From: Catenovulum maritimum
GTDB lineage: Bacteria; Pseudomonadota; Gammaproteobacteria; Enterobacterales; Alteromonadaceae
Length of the DNA stretch: 64,000 nt
Direction of reading: 5' to 3'
NCBI RefSeq assembly: GCF_001050375.1
Contig: NZ_KQ130482.1
Coordinates: 264,954 to 328,953, forward strand
Part shown: positions 46,701-54,959 of the stretch, piece by piece
Position numbering within the stretch: the stretch's first letter is position 1
Layout: the number at the start of each line of letters is the position of its first letter
Position numbers and translations under genes: made by a program
The notes under the pieces: generated by a model
Seen by the model: the letters and a program-made list of their open reading frames with translations, nothing else
Told to the model about the DNA's origin: nothing
Database searches by the model: none

Positions 46701-46928
46701 AGATAAACCTGTTTCGACTAAAAAGGTAATTCTTTGCTCTGTTTCTAATGGAGAGTAACCTTGCGCTTGCGTGTTTATTTGAACTTGTACATTCGTAATA
46801 TCCGGTACAGCATCAATAGGTAGCTTTTGATAATTCCACATCCCCAAAGCAATAATTATCAGTGCCATTAATAGCATTGTTCCGCGTCTACGGATGGATA
46901 AATCTAAAATCCAGGTGATCATACGCAC
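43791..46928 (-). CDS. czcA: CzcA-type heavy-metal RND efflux pump
   Basis: 1045 residues with twelve membrane segments and two large periplasmic loops. The transmembrane-4 motif [20 protein letters not shown] is that of CzcA (divalent Zn/Co/Cd), unlike the IAIGAMTDGAIVMIEN of the Cus-type pump at 58173. It drives proton-coupled export through CzcB and CzcC encoded upstream. Last gene of a long minus-strand operon that starts at the CadR-type promoter near 52130. Confidence 0.9.
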   Translation of the reverse strand: [1045 protein letters not shown]

Positions 46929-46967
46929 ACCTCAAGTAGGTCAACAATAAAATACTTGGAAAAAGAA

Positions 46968-48014
46968 TTAATGATCATGTCCAGCCTCCGATTTTTTTAA
47001 GTCGGCAACAAGTAAATAACTGTTTTGACTAACAACTGTTTCACCAGCGCTTAATCCATCGATAACTTCGACATTGGTAGAGTCTGATGCGCCAGTTGTA
47101 ATGGTTCGTGGATGGTATTGGTTTTGCTCTTTGATGAAGACCACTGTATTACCCTCAAATTCTTGAATAGCTTCTTTTGGTACTATGATTTTTGAAGAAA
47201 CTAAATTGGTAGTAACGCGGGCTTGCACGGCAGCACCAATAGGCCATTTATTAGATTTGTTGACAATTTTCGAAAATGCGAGTGAATAGGGTTTATTCTC
47301 TAAAGATGGGGTTAAATAGCTAATTTGGGCTTGTTGTTCAACTTCTGTGGTATGAATAACGACCTTTTGCTTTGGGGTAATCATATCCATCTGACTTGGG
47401 AACACTGCTAATCTAGCCCATACTAAGTCAAAGTTGGCGATTGTAAGTAAGCTTTGACCATTCGTAAGCTCACCAACATTGGCTTGTCTTGCAATAACTC
47501 GTCCAGAGTATGGCGCTTTAACAGAATAATGATTTAAGCTTTCATTGGACTCAACCACTATAAGCGTTTCACCTTTTTTAACTTCATCTCCGATATTCGC
47601 ATGTATCTCCTTAATAACGCCATTAAAGCGTGCTTGGACTTCTGAAATGGAGGACGGGTCTGCTACAATTTTTCCGTATAAAATTGCCTCTTCTCGAATA
47701 TCACCACCAGTGGCAGTGATTGTTTTGATACCATTTTTATTTGCTATTTCAACTGACAAAGATACAAACTCGTCTTCGTGACCATCTTCGTGACCATCTT
47801 CGTGACCATCTTCGTGACCATCTTCGTGACCATCTTCGTGACCATCTTCGTGACCATCTTCGTGACCATCTTGATATTGCTCACTTTGATTAGAATCATG
47901 AATATGTTCATGGCCTTCTTCAGCGGAAATCGTAACTGAAGTAAAGCCCATCATCACAATTAGCGCTAAGTTAAATAGGCTCGTTGGGAGCTCAAAAATT
48001 TTATTCTTTTTCAT
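46968..48014 (-). CDS. czcB: CzcB-type RND periplasmic adaptor with His-rich repeat
   Basis: 348 residues. A signal/anchor sequence (about 8-31) is followed by a His-rich stretch with HEHIHD and eight GHED repeats (about 48-80), then a membrane-fusion-protein core: biotinyl-lipoyl-like half motifs around IKEIHANIGDEVKKGETLIVVES and SGRVIARQANVGELT. It links CzcA to CzcC and may bind metal through the repeats. The ATG overlaps the czcC stop (TAATG). Confidence 0.88.
   Translation of the reverse strand: MKKNKIFELPTSLFNLALIVMMGFTSVTISAEEGHEHIHDSNQSEQYQDGHEDGHEDGHEDGHEDGHEDGHEDGHEDGHEDEFVSLSVEIANKNGIKTITATGGDIREEAILYGKIVADPSSISEVQARFNGVIKEIHANIGDEVKKGETLIVVESNESLNHYSVKAPYSGRVIARQANVGELTNGQSLLTIANFDLVWARLAVFPSQMDMITPKQKVVIHTTEVEQQAQISYLTPSLENKPYSLAFSKIVNKSNKWPIGAAVQARVTTNLVSSKIIVPKEAIQEFEGNTVVFIKEQNQYHPRTITTGASDSTNVEVIDGLSAGETVVSQNSYLLVADLKKSEAGHDH
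47777..47872 (-). repeat. Eight 12-bp tandem repeats within czcB
   Basis: The plus-strand unit CGTGACCATCTT is repeated eight times without mismatch, encoding the GHED units of the His-rich region. Identity at third positions points to recent expansion by replication slippage, so the number of units is likely to vary among strains. Confidence 0.97.
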
Positions 48015-49354
48015 TAGTAATTCTCGATAATATTGGAAAGTTGGGCATCAGCCTTACTTGGAAAATAAGAGGAAATTAAAGGAATGCCAGATAGTGCTTC
48101 AATTGATGCAATTTGCTTATGAATTTCACTTGCTGAAAAAATAAGTGCGTATTGCATCTCTATGAGTTCTTCTTGCGAAGAGATTAATTCAAGATAGCTG
48201 AAGCGCCCCTCTGAATAGCCTTGCTGTACTAACTCCAACGCCTTTTCTTGTGGAGGAATAATGTAGGACCGTAAAGACTCAACCCTGAGTTGGGCTTCTT
48301 CCTGAGCTGAAAATAGACTTGTGAGCTGACTATAAATCGCTCGAATACTGGATTGTTTTTGTTGCTCAATCTCGTCTAGCTTGGCTTTTTGTGATTGATA
48401 GCTCCCTTTATTTCTATTCTCTGTGAAGAGGGGCATACTAAATCCTGCTACTAATGCAGTGTCATTGCTTCCTTCAAACCGTTTTATACCGGCACTCCAA
48501 GAAATATCAGCGTAGTTTTGGGTCTTACTTTGCTGCAGTTGAGCTTGCTGAATTCTAGATTGTTCTGCATAAGCCATAATATGCGGGCTTTGAGATAGCT
48601 GCTCCATGATGTAGTCGAGAGAATTTACTTTCGGGAATGCAAACAAATCTCCGGATACGCGAGAAAATCGCGGTGATTGTTCGCCCCACATAATGGCTAA
48701 TTTACGCAGGCTTGCTTTAAACTGCTTAGTAATTGTTAAAGTTTCTAACCTAGCAAGCGCAAGAGCAGCTTCAGCTCTTTTTAGTTCCGAAGACGGAGTA
48801 GAGCCTACCCTAACTCTTTTTGAGACCGTTTGATAAGTTTGTTGGGCTAATTTTTCAGCATTTTTATTGACAAGCATAATCTGCTGCAAAGTTAAAACAT
48901 CGATATATCTTTTAGTTACTTCACCTAATATTCCTAATGTTTGTATCTTTTTGTCGACAGTCAAAGCCTGTTTTTGTGAATTAACCAAGCGTTTCCTACT
49001 ATTAACTTTATCACCAAATTCTATTACTGATGAGATTGTTAATGTCATCTCTGAATTACTAAGTCCAGATACCTCACCTGTGCCAGCAAAGTTTTCTAAT
49101 TCAGCCCCTACACTGTATTCAGGTTTCAACCCTGCGGTAATTAACTCACCTTCTAAACTTTTATATTTATAATCAAAAACACTTAACTGTGGGTTATTGG
49201 CAAGTGTTCTTTGTATTGCATTTGATAATGAAATTGTATCAATTGATAATTCATTAGCTAATGCGGTGGTGGTTGTCACCATTAATGACAACGTAAGCAA
49301 CCGTGTCGTTTTCTTCAAAACACAGACGGAAGCCTTAAAATAAGACCAATTCAT
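48014..49354 (-). CDS. czcC: CzcC-type outer-membrane efflux protein (TolC family)
   Basis: 446 residues with a leader ending ALANE and the two TolC-type repeats of long helices and beta-strands (SIDTISLSNAIQRTLANNPQLSV; QQGYSEGRFSYLELISSQEELI). It is the outer-membrane duct of the Czc pump. First of the czcC-czcB-czcA unit, 69 bases after the small His-rich gene and probably read from the same upstream promoter. Confidence 0.87.
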   Translation of the reverse strand: MNWSYFKASVCVLKKTTRLLTLSLMVTTTTALANELSIDTISLSNAIQRTLANNPQLSVFDYKYKSLEGELITAGLKPEYSVGAELENFAGTGEVSGLSNSEMTLTISSVIEFGDKVNSRKRLVNSQKQALTVDKKIQTLGILGEVTKRYIDVLTLQQIMLVNKNAEKLAQQTYQTVSKRVRVGSTPSSELKRAEAALALARLETLTITKQFKASLRKLAIMWGEQSPRFSRVSGDLFAFPKVNSLDYIMEQLSQSPHIMAYAEQSRIQQAQLQQSKTQNYADISWSAGIKRFEGSNDTALVAGFSMPLFTENRNKGSYQSQKAKLDEIEQQKQSSIRAIYSQLTSLFSAQEEAQLRVESLRSYIIPPQEKALELVQQGYSEGRFSYLELISSQEELIEMQYALIFSASEIHKQIASIEALSGIPLISSYFPSKADAQLSNIIENY

Positions 49355-49423
49355 ATTTTATCCTGTTTATTTTATGAAATGAGCGCAGGCTTAATAACCA
49401 AGCGCGCCAAGTAAATAAAAGGA

Positions 49424-49774
49424 TTATTTTTTAGGGGGACGAAGCAGCTTGCTAGAGGGACTTTCGATTACTGAATTTTGGTAAATGAATGAGTGAGTAT
49501 GTTTAAAAACAAATAATTGATGCAAATAAGCATGTGGCGCACCTTGCACATGTGAGCCATTACAATGACCGCAATGGTGGCAATCTGCTGGGTTATGCAA
49601 TCCATCCTCTGCTATTTCGTATGAGCTTTGGTTATCATCTAGAGCGTGGACGTGGGTAGTTTGAAGATGCTCTGGATCAAGCATATGAAAATCGACTGAT
49701 TTTGCCACAGCAGAAAGCGACTGAAGTAAAATCAGCACTATCATTATGTATTTAGAAAATCGGTTAATATTCAT
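49424..49774 (-). CDS. Small secreted His/Cys-rich protein
   Basis: 116 residues with a signal peptide (about 1-25) and a likely metal-binding core DCHHCGHCNGSH, ending SSKLLRPPKK. Two other small secreted proteins in this cargo (53974 and 63130) have the same build and a similar RPP ending. It probably binds or buffers metal in the periplasm, or acts as a short regulatory peptide like CopL. Located between the CDF and czcC genes of the same strand. Confidence 0.65.
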   Translation of the reverse strand: MNINRFSKYIMIVLILLQSLSAVAKSVDFHMLDPEHLQTTHVHALDDNQSSYEIAEDGLHNPADCHHCGHCNGSHVQGAPHAYLHQLFVFKHTHSFIYQNSVIESPSSKLLRPPKK

Positions 49775-49820
49775 TTTTTTATTATATCTCTTTGCTTAAT
49801 TTATACTAACACTATTTTGT

Positions 49821-50717
49821 TTAGTTTGCGTCACGGCATTGTTCATCTAAAAACTCTATCTCTATCGTAGTATGAGCGAACTCAAACCCTTCAAGTTCGT
49901 CTGATAATTCCTTCTTGTACACTTTTAATTGTTGGTTTGATACATCTGTATTTAGAGCAATATGTGCAGTTAACACGTTATTTTCACCATCTAACGACCA
50001 AATATGCAAATGATGTACTTCACCTACAATATCTTTCGATAATATTTTTATTTTAATGTTTTCAATCAGTTCAAGGTCGGGCGCTGCTTGCAAAAATAGT
50101 AATATTGTTGATTTTAATGTCCGCGCAACATTAAACAAAATAAATAAAGTGAAGCAAATTGATAGAATAGGATCGAGGATAGGCCAATCAACAAACATCA
50201 ATACAATTGAAACAATAAAAATTGCTATCCAACCTAAAACATCTTCTAACAAATGCCAGTTTAACACTCTCTCATTAAGTGATTTTCCATGGCTTAGTTT
50301 ATACGCAGCGTACCCATTTACTGTCATACCAAAAATCGCGAGTAAAAACATACCTTCGACATGTGGCATTTCTGGCTCTGCCAATCTAGGTATAGCCTCT
50401 ATTAAGATAAAAATGGAACCAACTGATAAAACTAGACCATTAATTAACGCACCAAGTAAAGAAAACCGCTTGTAACCGTATGAAAACCGGTTAGTCGCAG
50501 GTTTGTTACTCAGTTTATTTAATCCCCATGCGGCACCGATTGAAAAACTATCGCCTAAATCATGGATAGCGTCAGCCATAATTGCAGTGCTATTAGTCAG
50601 CCAACCCCCAATAAACTCAATTATAGTAAAAGTCAAGTTCAGAAAAAAAGCCCAGCCTATGCGCTTGGATGCCTCATCATGGTGTAGATGAGTATGATTG
50701 TGAGTGTGGTTATGCAT
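49821..50717 (-). CDS. czcD: CDF cation efflux protein (CzcD-type)
   Basis: 298 residues. A His-rich start (MHNHTHNHTHLHHDEASKR) is followed by six membrane segments with HxxxD metal-site residues in MADAIHDLGDSF and in HLLEDVLGW, and a C-terminal cytoplasmic domain. I chose ATG 50717, which has AGAGGT before it; ATG 50732 is less supported. It exports Zn/Co/Cd from the cytoplasm. It overlaps the transglutaminase-like gene by eight bases. Confidence 0.9.
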   Translation of the reverse strand: MHNHTHNHTHLHHDEASKRIGWAFFLNLTFTIIEFIGGWLTNSTAIMADAIHDLGDSFSIGAAWGLNKLSNKPATNRFSYGYKRFSLLGALINGLVLSVGSIFILIEAIPRLAEPEMPHVEGMFLLAIFGMTVNGYAAYKLSHGKSLNERVLNWHLLEDVLGWIAIFIVSIVLMFVDWPILDPILSICFTLFILFNVARTLKSTILLFLQAAPDLELIENIKIKILSKDIVGEVHHLHIWSLDGENNVLTAHIALNTDVSNQQLKVYKKELSDELEGFEFAHTTIEIEFLDEQCRDAN

Positions 50718-51438
50718 GCTGTACCTCTGCAATTATTGCTTTTGCCCTGAGTCTTCGCACATTCCAATTAATAATATGCCTGATCATTTTTTGATATGCC
50801 CAACGTCGGATACCCGATAAGTTTGTTCCTCGCTCAGCGTAAAATGCATCAGGTGAATCATAAATTCCAAAGTCGTCATGTATTCCTTCTTTTTGAATAT
50901 AGGTATCCTTACCGGTCCAATCTGTTTCTGGCTTTTCTAAGCATTTTGTTGCGATACCGTACCCGCAAAAACTTTCTTTTGTTTGACTAAATTTAGATTG
51001 GATTGAATTCAGGTAAGGTCCGTCAAGAATAAACCCTTCTAAATTTATCCACTTATCTTCAAAATACACTTCAACCCAACTATGGATAATGTATTTAGGT
51101 GCTAGCCAAAAAACATAACTTGGAATAGCGCCTTTTTGTAGTTGCTGGTCTATCGTGAATCCATGGAAACGACATTGAATACCAAGTGCTCTTAAAAGGG
51201 CCACTAATAGGTTTCCTTTGGTATTACACTGCCCGTAGCCATCTAATAAAACCTCACTGGCAGCAATATCATCACTTTGGTTGTAGCCGAACTTGACTTC
51301 GTCTTTTACAAAAGTATAAACGGCCCCTATTTTGTTGTAATCATCGAGGAGTTTCCAGTTGCGCAGTAAAATCAATGATTGGATATTGTTATTTTTAAAA
51401 TCTAATATTTTTGTGGCTGATAAGTAATTTGGGTTCAT
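50710..51438 (-). CDS. Transglutaminase-like (cysteine peptidase fold) protein
   Basis: 242 residues. The papain-like core shows the catalytic Cys in YGQCNTKGNLLVALLRALG and the His in HSWVEVYFEDKWINLEG, the transglutaminase-core pattern. There is no signal peptide, so it is probably cytoplasmic. ATG 51438 has AAAGG upstream; ATG 51459 would overlap the previous gene. It sits between two CDF exporter genes with tight spacing, so it is coexpressed with metal efflux, but its role there is unknown. Confidence 0.75.
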   Translation of the reverse strand: MNPNYLSATKILDFKNNNIQSLILLRNWKLLDDYNKIGAVYTFVKDEVKFGYNQSDDIAASEVLLDGYGQCNTKGNLLVALLRALGIQCRFHGFTIDQQLQKGAIPSYVFWLAPKYIIHSWVEVYFEDKWINLEGFILDGPYLNSIQSKFSQTKESFCGYGIATKCLEKPETDWTGKDTYIQKEGIHDDFGIYDSPDAFYAERGTNLSGIRRWAYQKMIRHIINWNVRRLRAKAIIAEVQHA

Positions 51439-51449
51439 TTGAATAGCCT

Positions 51450-52079
51450 TTACGAACATGATTCTGATCGATTAGCACCGCAACTATTTTTAGTCTTTTT
51501 AGCGTCAGTAATAATTAAATATGACCCTCTTATTATTAAAATCGCAATTAGGCTACCAATTAAAATATCAGGCCAACGTGATTCAAGCCACATCACTAAT
51601 ATACCTGCAGCAATTACGCCTAAATTGGCAATCACATCATTAGCTGAAAATATCCAGCTTGCTCGCATATGGACCTCACCGTTATTGTGTTTTCTAATTA
51701 AAACTAAACAAATAATATTGGCAACTAATGCTATGAACCCCATACCGATCATAAACCATGAACTTGGCTCTGCAGAGCCAAATAATCTTCGAATTATGTC
51801 AAAGGTAATTAGTAACCCGAGCGCTAATTGAAAATAGCCACTAATAAGAGCAGCATTTGCTTTATGAATTAATGAACGACTTACTGCATATAGGGCGATG
51901 ATATAGACTATGGCATCAGCTAACATATCTATTGAATCGGCTATCAGCGCCGTTGAATTGGCAATCAAACCCACTGAAATCTCAACCAAGAACATGACCA
52001 CATTGATTCCAAGCAACCAATAAAGTACATGTTTTTGCTGAGTATCTTTTAACTCAACTTCACAGCCACATCCACTCAT
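51450..52079 (-). CDS. Short CDF-superfamily cation transporter
   Basis: 209 residues beginning MSGCGCEVE. Six membrane segments carry IADSIDMLADAI and IFSANDVIANLG as metal-site regions, but the usual C-terminal cytoplasmic domain of CDF proteins is lacking (normal length is about 300). Short forms like this are typically found next to CadR-like regulators. It is the first gene of the long operon, with GGGG before the start and the dyad promoter just upstream. Cys pairs at both ends may bind soft metals. Confidence 0.8.
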   Translation of the reverse strand: MSGCGCEVELKDTQQKHVLYWLLGINVVMFLVEISVGLIANSTALIADSIDMLADAIVYIIALYAVSRSLIHKANAALISGYFQLALGLLITFDIIRRLFGSAEPSSWFMIGMGFIALVANIICLVLIRKHNNGEVHMRASWIFSANDVIANLGVIAAGILVMWLESRWPDILIGSLIAILIIRGSYLIITDAKKTKNSCGANRSESCS

Positions 52080-52112
52080 AATTGACCCCTTTATATTTAG
52101 CTTTATTCTTTA

Positions 52113-52143
52113 ACTATAAAGTCTATACTTGGTATAGGGTCAA
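52113..52143 (-). promoter_or_regulatory. MerR-type promoter/operator of the Czc operon
   Basis: On the minus strand, -35 TTGACC (52143-52138), a 19-base spacer, then -10 TATAGT (52118-52113). The spacer holds a perfect dyad CTATAC-CAA-GTATAG (52123-52137). A stretched spacer centred on a dyad is the hallmark of promoters untwisted by MerR-family activators. The divergent MerR gene at 52162 is the obvious regulator. Confidence 0.85.
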
Positions 52144-52161
52144 GGGCAGGGTTAAATAATT

Positions 52162-52557
52162 ATGAAAATAGGCGACATAGCAGAAATAACAGGTTGTAGC
52201 ATTCAGACAATACGATTTTATGAGCGAAAAAAATTACTACCAGAACCTACTCGAACCGATGCGAATTATCGTTTATATGATCAAAACGCTATAGAAAGGT
52301 TAACCTTTATAAAACAATGTCGAGCGCATGATATGTCCATTCAGGAAATATCATTGTTGTTAGCAAATAAGGAAATGCCAGAAGAAAGCTGTGACAGTGT
52401 TAATGCAATTATCGATGAGCATTTGCAACAGATTACTGTCAAAATTGAGGAGCTTATTGCCCTTAAGAAAAGCTTAAAGCAAATGGTAAATTCATGCTCT
52501 TCAAACCGCAAAATTAAAGATTGCGGAATATTGTCTAACTTAACTAAGTTGGATTAG
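52162..52557 (+). CDS. cadR: CadR/PbrR-like MerR-family regulator
   Basis: 131 residues. It has the MerR winged helix (CSIQTIRFYERKKLLP) and a dimerisation helix, with metal-ligand cysteines at 77, 112 and 121, close to the 77/112/119 set of CadR. CadR proteins respond to Cd(II) or Pb(II). It is divergent from the Czc operon and separated from it by the dyad promoter. The C-terminus lacks a His-rich tail. Confidence 0.88.
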   Translation: MKIGDIAEITGCSIQTIRFYERKKLLPEPTRTDANYRLYDQNAIERLTFIKQCRAHDMSIQEISLLLANKEMPEESCDSVNAIIDEHLQQITVKIEELIALKKSLKQMVNSCSSNRKIKDCGILSNLTKLD

Positions 52558-52648
52558 TGCGTTACAGGATCCATTCCAAACTTTAACCATAACATTTGAC
52601 TTAGTAATTTAATCCATCTAAGTCATATGACTAAAAAATATGTACATT

Positions 52649-53056
52649 TTAGTCATTTATATAATGAGTATTGTCTTTAGTTAGCGCATTGTACTCGTTA
52701 GCTAAAATGAAAATCCAAGGTGTTTTGCTTTCGATTTTTACACGTTTAAGAGGATGATTATTATTTGAAATATTCCTCATGATGCTCGTTAAATTTCGTT
52801 TGAACACACTGGGCTTCATTTTAAGGTAGCTTAAATTATTAATTTGAAGGGCTTGTTGGTTTTTGACTCGTTCAATGTTTAAAACATCGTCTAACTGCCA
52901 TCCCATATCTGCTAATAAACTATCTGGCAAGGGTAAAATATAGTCACCATTTTCATCTGTTTCTATATCAACTGTAAAAAACAAACTTGATTCAAAAGTG
53001 ACAATTGACGGTTTAAAGTTTTTAGGGAGTGACTTTGGACGTTTTATTTTTAACAT
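52649..53056 (-). CDS. AbrB-like hypothetical protein
   Basis: 135 residues. The middle (ADMGWQLDDVLNIERVKNQQ, about 49-68) resembles the swapped-hairpin DNA-binding fold of AbrB/MazE proteins, and the tail RVKIESKTPWIFILANEYNAL is antitoxin-like. It is divergent from the small XRE gene at 53182, 125 bases away. It could be a paired regulator or part of a toxin-antitoxin set, but no toxin is seen. Moderate support for coding, weak for function. Confidence 0.5.
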   Translation of the reverse strand: MLKIKRPKSLPKNFKPSIVTFESSLFFTVDIETDENGDYILPLPDSLLADMGWQLDDVLNIERVKNQQALQINNLSYLKMKPSVFKRNLTSIMRNISNNNHPLKRVKIESKTPWIFILANEYNALTKDNTHYIND

Positions 53057-53181
53057 ATGAAGTTCCTTAAATTTTATTGGTGATCAAAATGGTGATTGAA
53101 AAGCAGCAATAAGCTGCTGACGAAAATTACCCAGTATATCCATATAAGCCAGATTCTGATTAAAACACTGAGATTCTTAAA

Positions 53182-53388
53182 ATGAAAGATTTAGCTCAAC
53201 GATTAGGTGCCAATATTCGTGAAAAAAGAAAAGAGATAGGTTTGGCTCAAGATAAGTTAGCAGAATTCGCCGACATGGATAGAAGCTATATCGGCCGAAT
53301 TGAAAGAGGTCAGATGAATATTACAAAAGAGAAGCTTTATGCACTTGCAAAAGTGTTGGGTTGTCACGCGAAAGAGTTATTACCTTGA
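53182..53388 (+). CDS. Small XRE-family repressor
   Basis: 68 residues, essentially one Cro/CI helix-turn-helix (LGANIREKRKEIGLAQDKLA, DRSYIGRIERGQMNITKEKL). I-F3 CASTs commonly carry a small XRE protein that represses the cas operon and the homing guide; this gene is a candidate for that role within the element, but position alone is the basis. It is alternatively the partner of the divergent AbrB-like gene. Confidence 0.72.
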   Translation: MKDLAQRLGANIREKRKEIGLAQDKLAEFADMDRSYIGRIERGQMNITKEKLYALAKVLGCHAKELLP

Positions 53389-53973
53389 AGTTATTTATCT
53401 TCTTCCTCTTTGACTTACAGCAACTTGCACCGTTTAATATCTGCAAGCGTTTCGTTCAGAATTGACATTTTCCTTTTCGACTAACTTTAAATATCAATAA
53501 TAAGATAATTATCCTTTTATCGGATAATCTAGTATAAAATTACACACTCTTTGAGTAAGCCATGTAAGCAGAGTTAACTCAATTGAAAATTGCTATAATG
53601 AAGAACCGAAAATCAACTCACTTTTGAAGCGAACATCGGATTAACAGTTCAGTAAAATCAAAAAGCGCATTGTGTTTGATTTTTCGCTTTTGGCACGCAG
53701 TAGACAAAGAAACAAACCTGTACTGTTACATTTGCTCCTATTGAGAAACAAAATTTTATAGAAAAATACATCTCAACATAGTTTGTGGTGATTGTAATAA
53801 TAAGTTTATTTCTGATTTAATCGTTGTGTAGTTTAGTTATCGACTAAGCGATAATTTACATTTACCTCGCTGAAAAAATCGATATCAAATAATCATAAAT
53901 ACATATTTGATATCGATTTACTTATTCAAAAAATTAAATTATCATACTCACTGTATGTTTGTAAGAGAATTTT
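53389..53973. other. Gene-free region with a perfect 16-bp inverted repeat
   Basis: 585 bases. The main feature is AAATCGATATCAAATA at 53876-53891 and its exact complement at 53904-53919, twelve bases apart, ending 54 bases before the start of the Cus-type gene block. A smaller hairpin (AATCAAA/TTTGATT) lies near 53660. No reading frame is convincing. The repeat may be an operator or a promoter-proximal RNA hairpin. Confidence 0.6.
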
Positions 53974-54354
53974 ATGTCTAAAGCATTTTCAAAAGTCTTA
54001 GTAATAACGCTTATTATGGTTGCCTTTGTTGGGCAAACATTTGCGTATTCTGCTATGTCTTGTGAAATGCCACCTGGTTCTCACGAGTCACATATGAATA
54101 TGGAACATTCTAATATGGGTCATCATGAAGGAATGAATCATGGTGAAATGACAAAAAGCAGCAATGCTCAAACTGAAGATTGTTGTACTTTAGAATGCGT
54201 TTGTCCGGCAAACGCTTGTACTTCTAAGACAATGTTAATTTCTAGTGTTGACTTAACGTACATTCAGGTGCTAAGTGAATCTGTAGCAACACTTAAATCT
54301 AAACAGCCTCATTCAATTTCAACTTCCCTTTATCGTCCACCGATTTTTGCCTAA
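53974..54354 (+). CDS. CopL-like small secreted His/Met/Cys-rich protein
   Basis: 126 residues with a signal peptide (about 1-24). The middle is rich in Met and His (HMNMEHSNMGHHEGMNHGEM) with CCTLECVC, suited to Cu(I) or Ag(I), and the end is LYRPPIFA. Its 3' end and the bases after it resemble those of the gene at 63130, pointing to an old duplication. It opens the Cus-type block; a hairpin then separates it from DUF411. Confidence 0.68.
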   Translation: MSKAFSKVLVITLIMVAFVGQTFAYSAMSCEMPPGSHESHMNMEHSNMGHHEGMNHGEMTKSSNAQTEDCCTLECVCPANACTSKTMLISSVDLTYIQVLSESVATLKSKQPHSISTSLYRPPIFA

Positions 54355-54364
54355 TACAGGATTA

Positions 54365-54395
54365 GTGCGCCCAAATTTTGCGCACATGTAATTAA
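54365..54395 (+). terminator. Hairpin after the CopL-like gene
   Basis: GTGCGC (54365-54370) and GCGCAC (54380-54385) around nine bases, followed by an A/T-rich run with TTTTT. It could be a terminator or an attenuator reducing readthrough into the cus genes. Confidence 0.5.
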
Positions 54396-54461
54396 TTTTT
54401 CTGTTATTCAATATAGCGTCGTAGCGCTATAGATATTTTCCAGCGATGTCTGGGGGCAAAA

Positions 54462-54959
54462 ATGATCAATAAGTATTTAAAAATAGCAGTTGTAATGCTG
54501 CTTTCACCTGCGTTTGCAAACGCTAATGAACATAACCATGCAGACAATCACGACGTAACACCTTTGGAGTTAATCGTTTATAAAACCCCTACTTGTGGGT
54601 GTTGTAAAAAATGGATAACTCATATTGAAGACGAAGGGATTGTTGCGCACTCCAAAGATTTTCGAAACATCAGCAATATCAAAACTAAGTATGGTATCAA
54701 GCCTAATTATCGCTCCTGCCACACGGCAGTGAGTAGAAACGGATTTGCCTTTGAAGGTCACGTGCCTGCTAAATTTATTCAGCAGTTCTTATCAGAAGAG
54801 CACCCGAATGCGATTGGGCTTTCAGTTCCAGCAATGCCAGTTGGCTCTCCCGGTATGGAAGTCGGTGACCGCTTTATGCCATACAACGTGTTAATTCTAT
54901 TTAAAGATGGAACGAGCAAAGTGTACGCAAAAATTAAGAAATACGAGGAGCAATTCTAA
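54462..54959 (+). CDS. DUF411 metal-binding protein
   Basis: 165 residues, signal peptide (about 1-22), a HNHADNHD segment and the DUF411 core KTPTCGCCKKW with the CGCC metal motif, then CHTAVSRNGFAFEGHVP and MPVGSPGMEVGDR. The family is associated with copper resistance and is probably a periplasmic copper-binding protein. GGGGG lies before the ATG and its stop overlaps the next start (TAATG). Confidence 0.85.
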   Translation: MINKYLKIAVVMLLSPAFANANEHNHADNHDVTPLELIVYKTPTCGCCKKWITHIEDEGIVAHSKDFRNISNIKTKYGIKPNYRSCHTAVSRNGFAFEGHVPAKFIQQFLSEEHPNAIGLSVPAMPVGSPGMEVGDRFMPYNVLILFKDGTSKVYAKIKKYEEQF

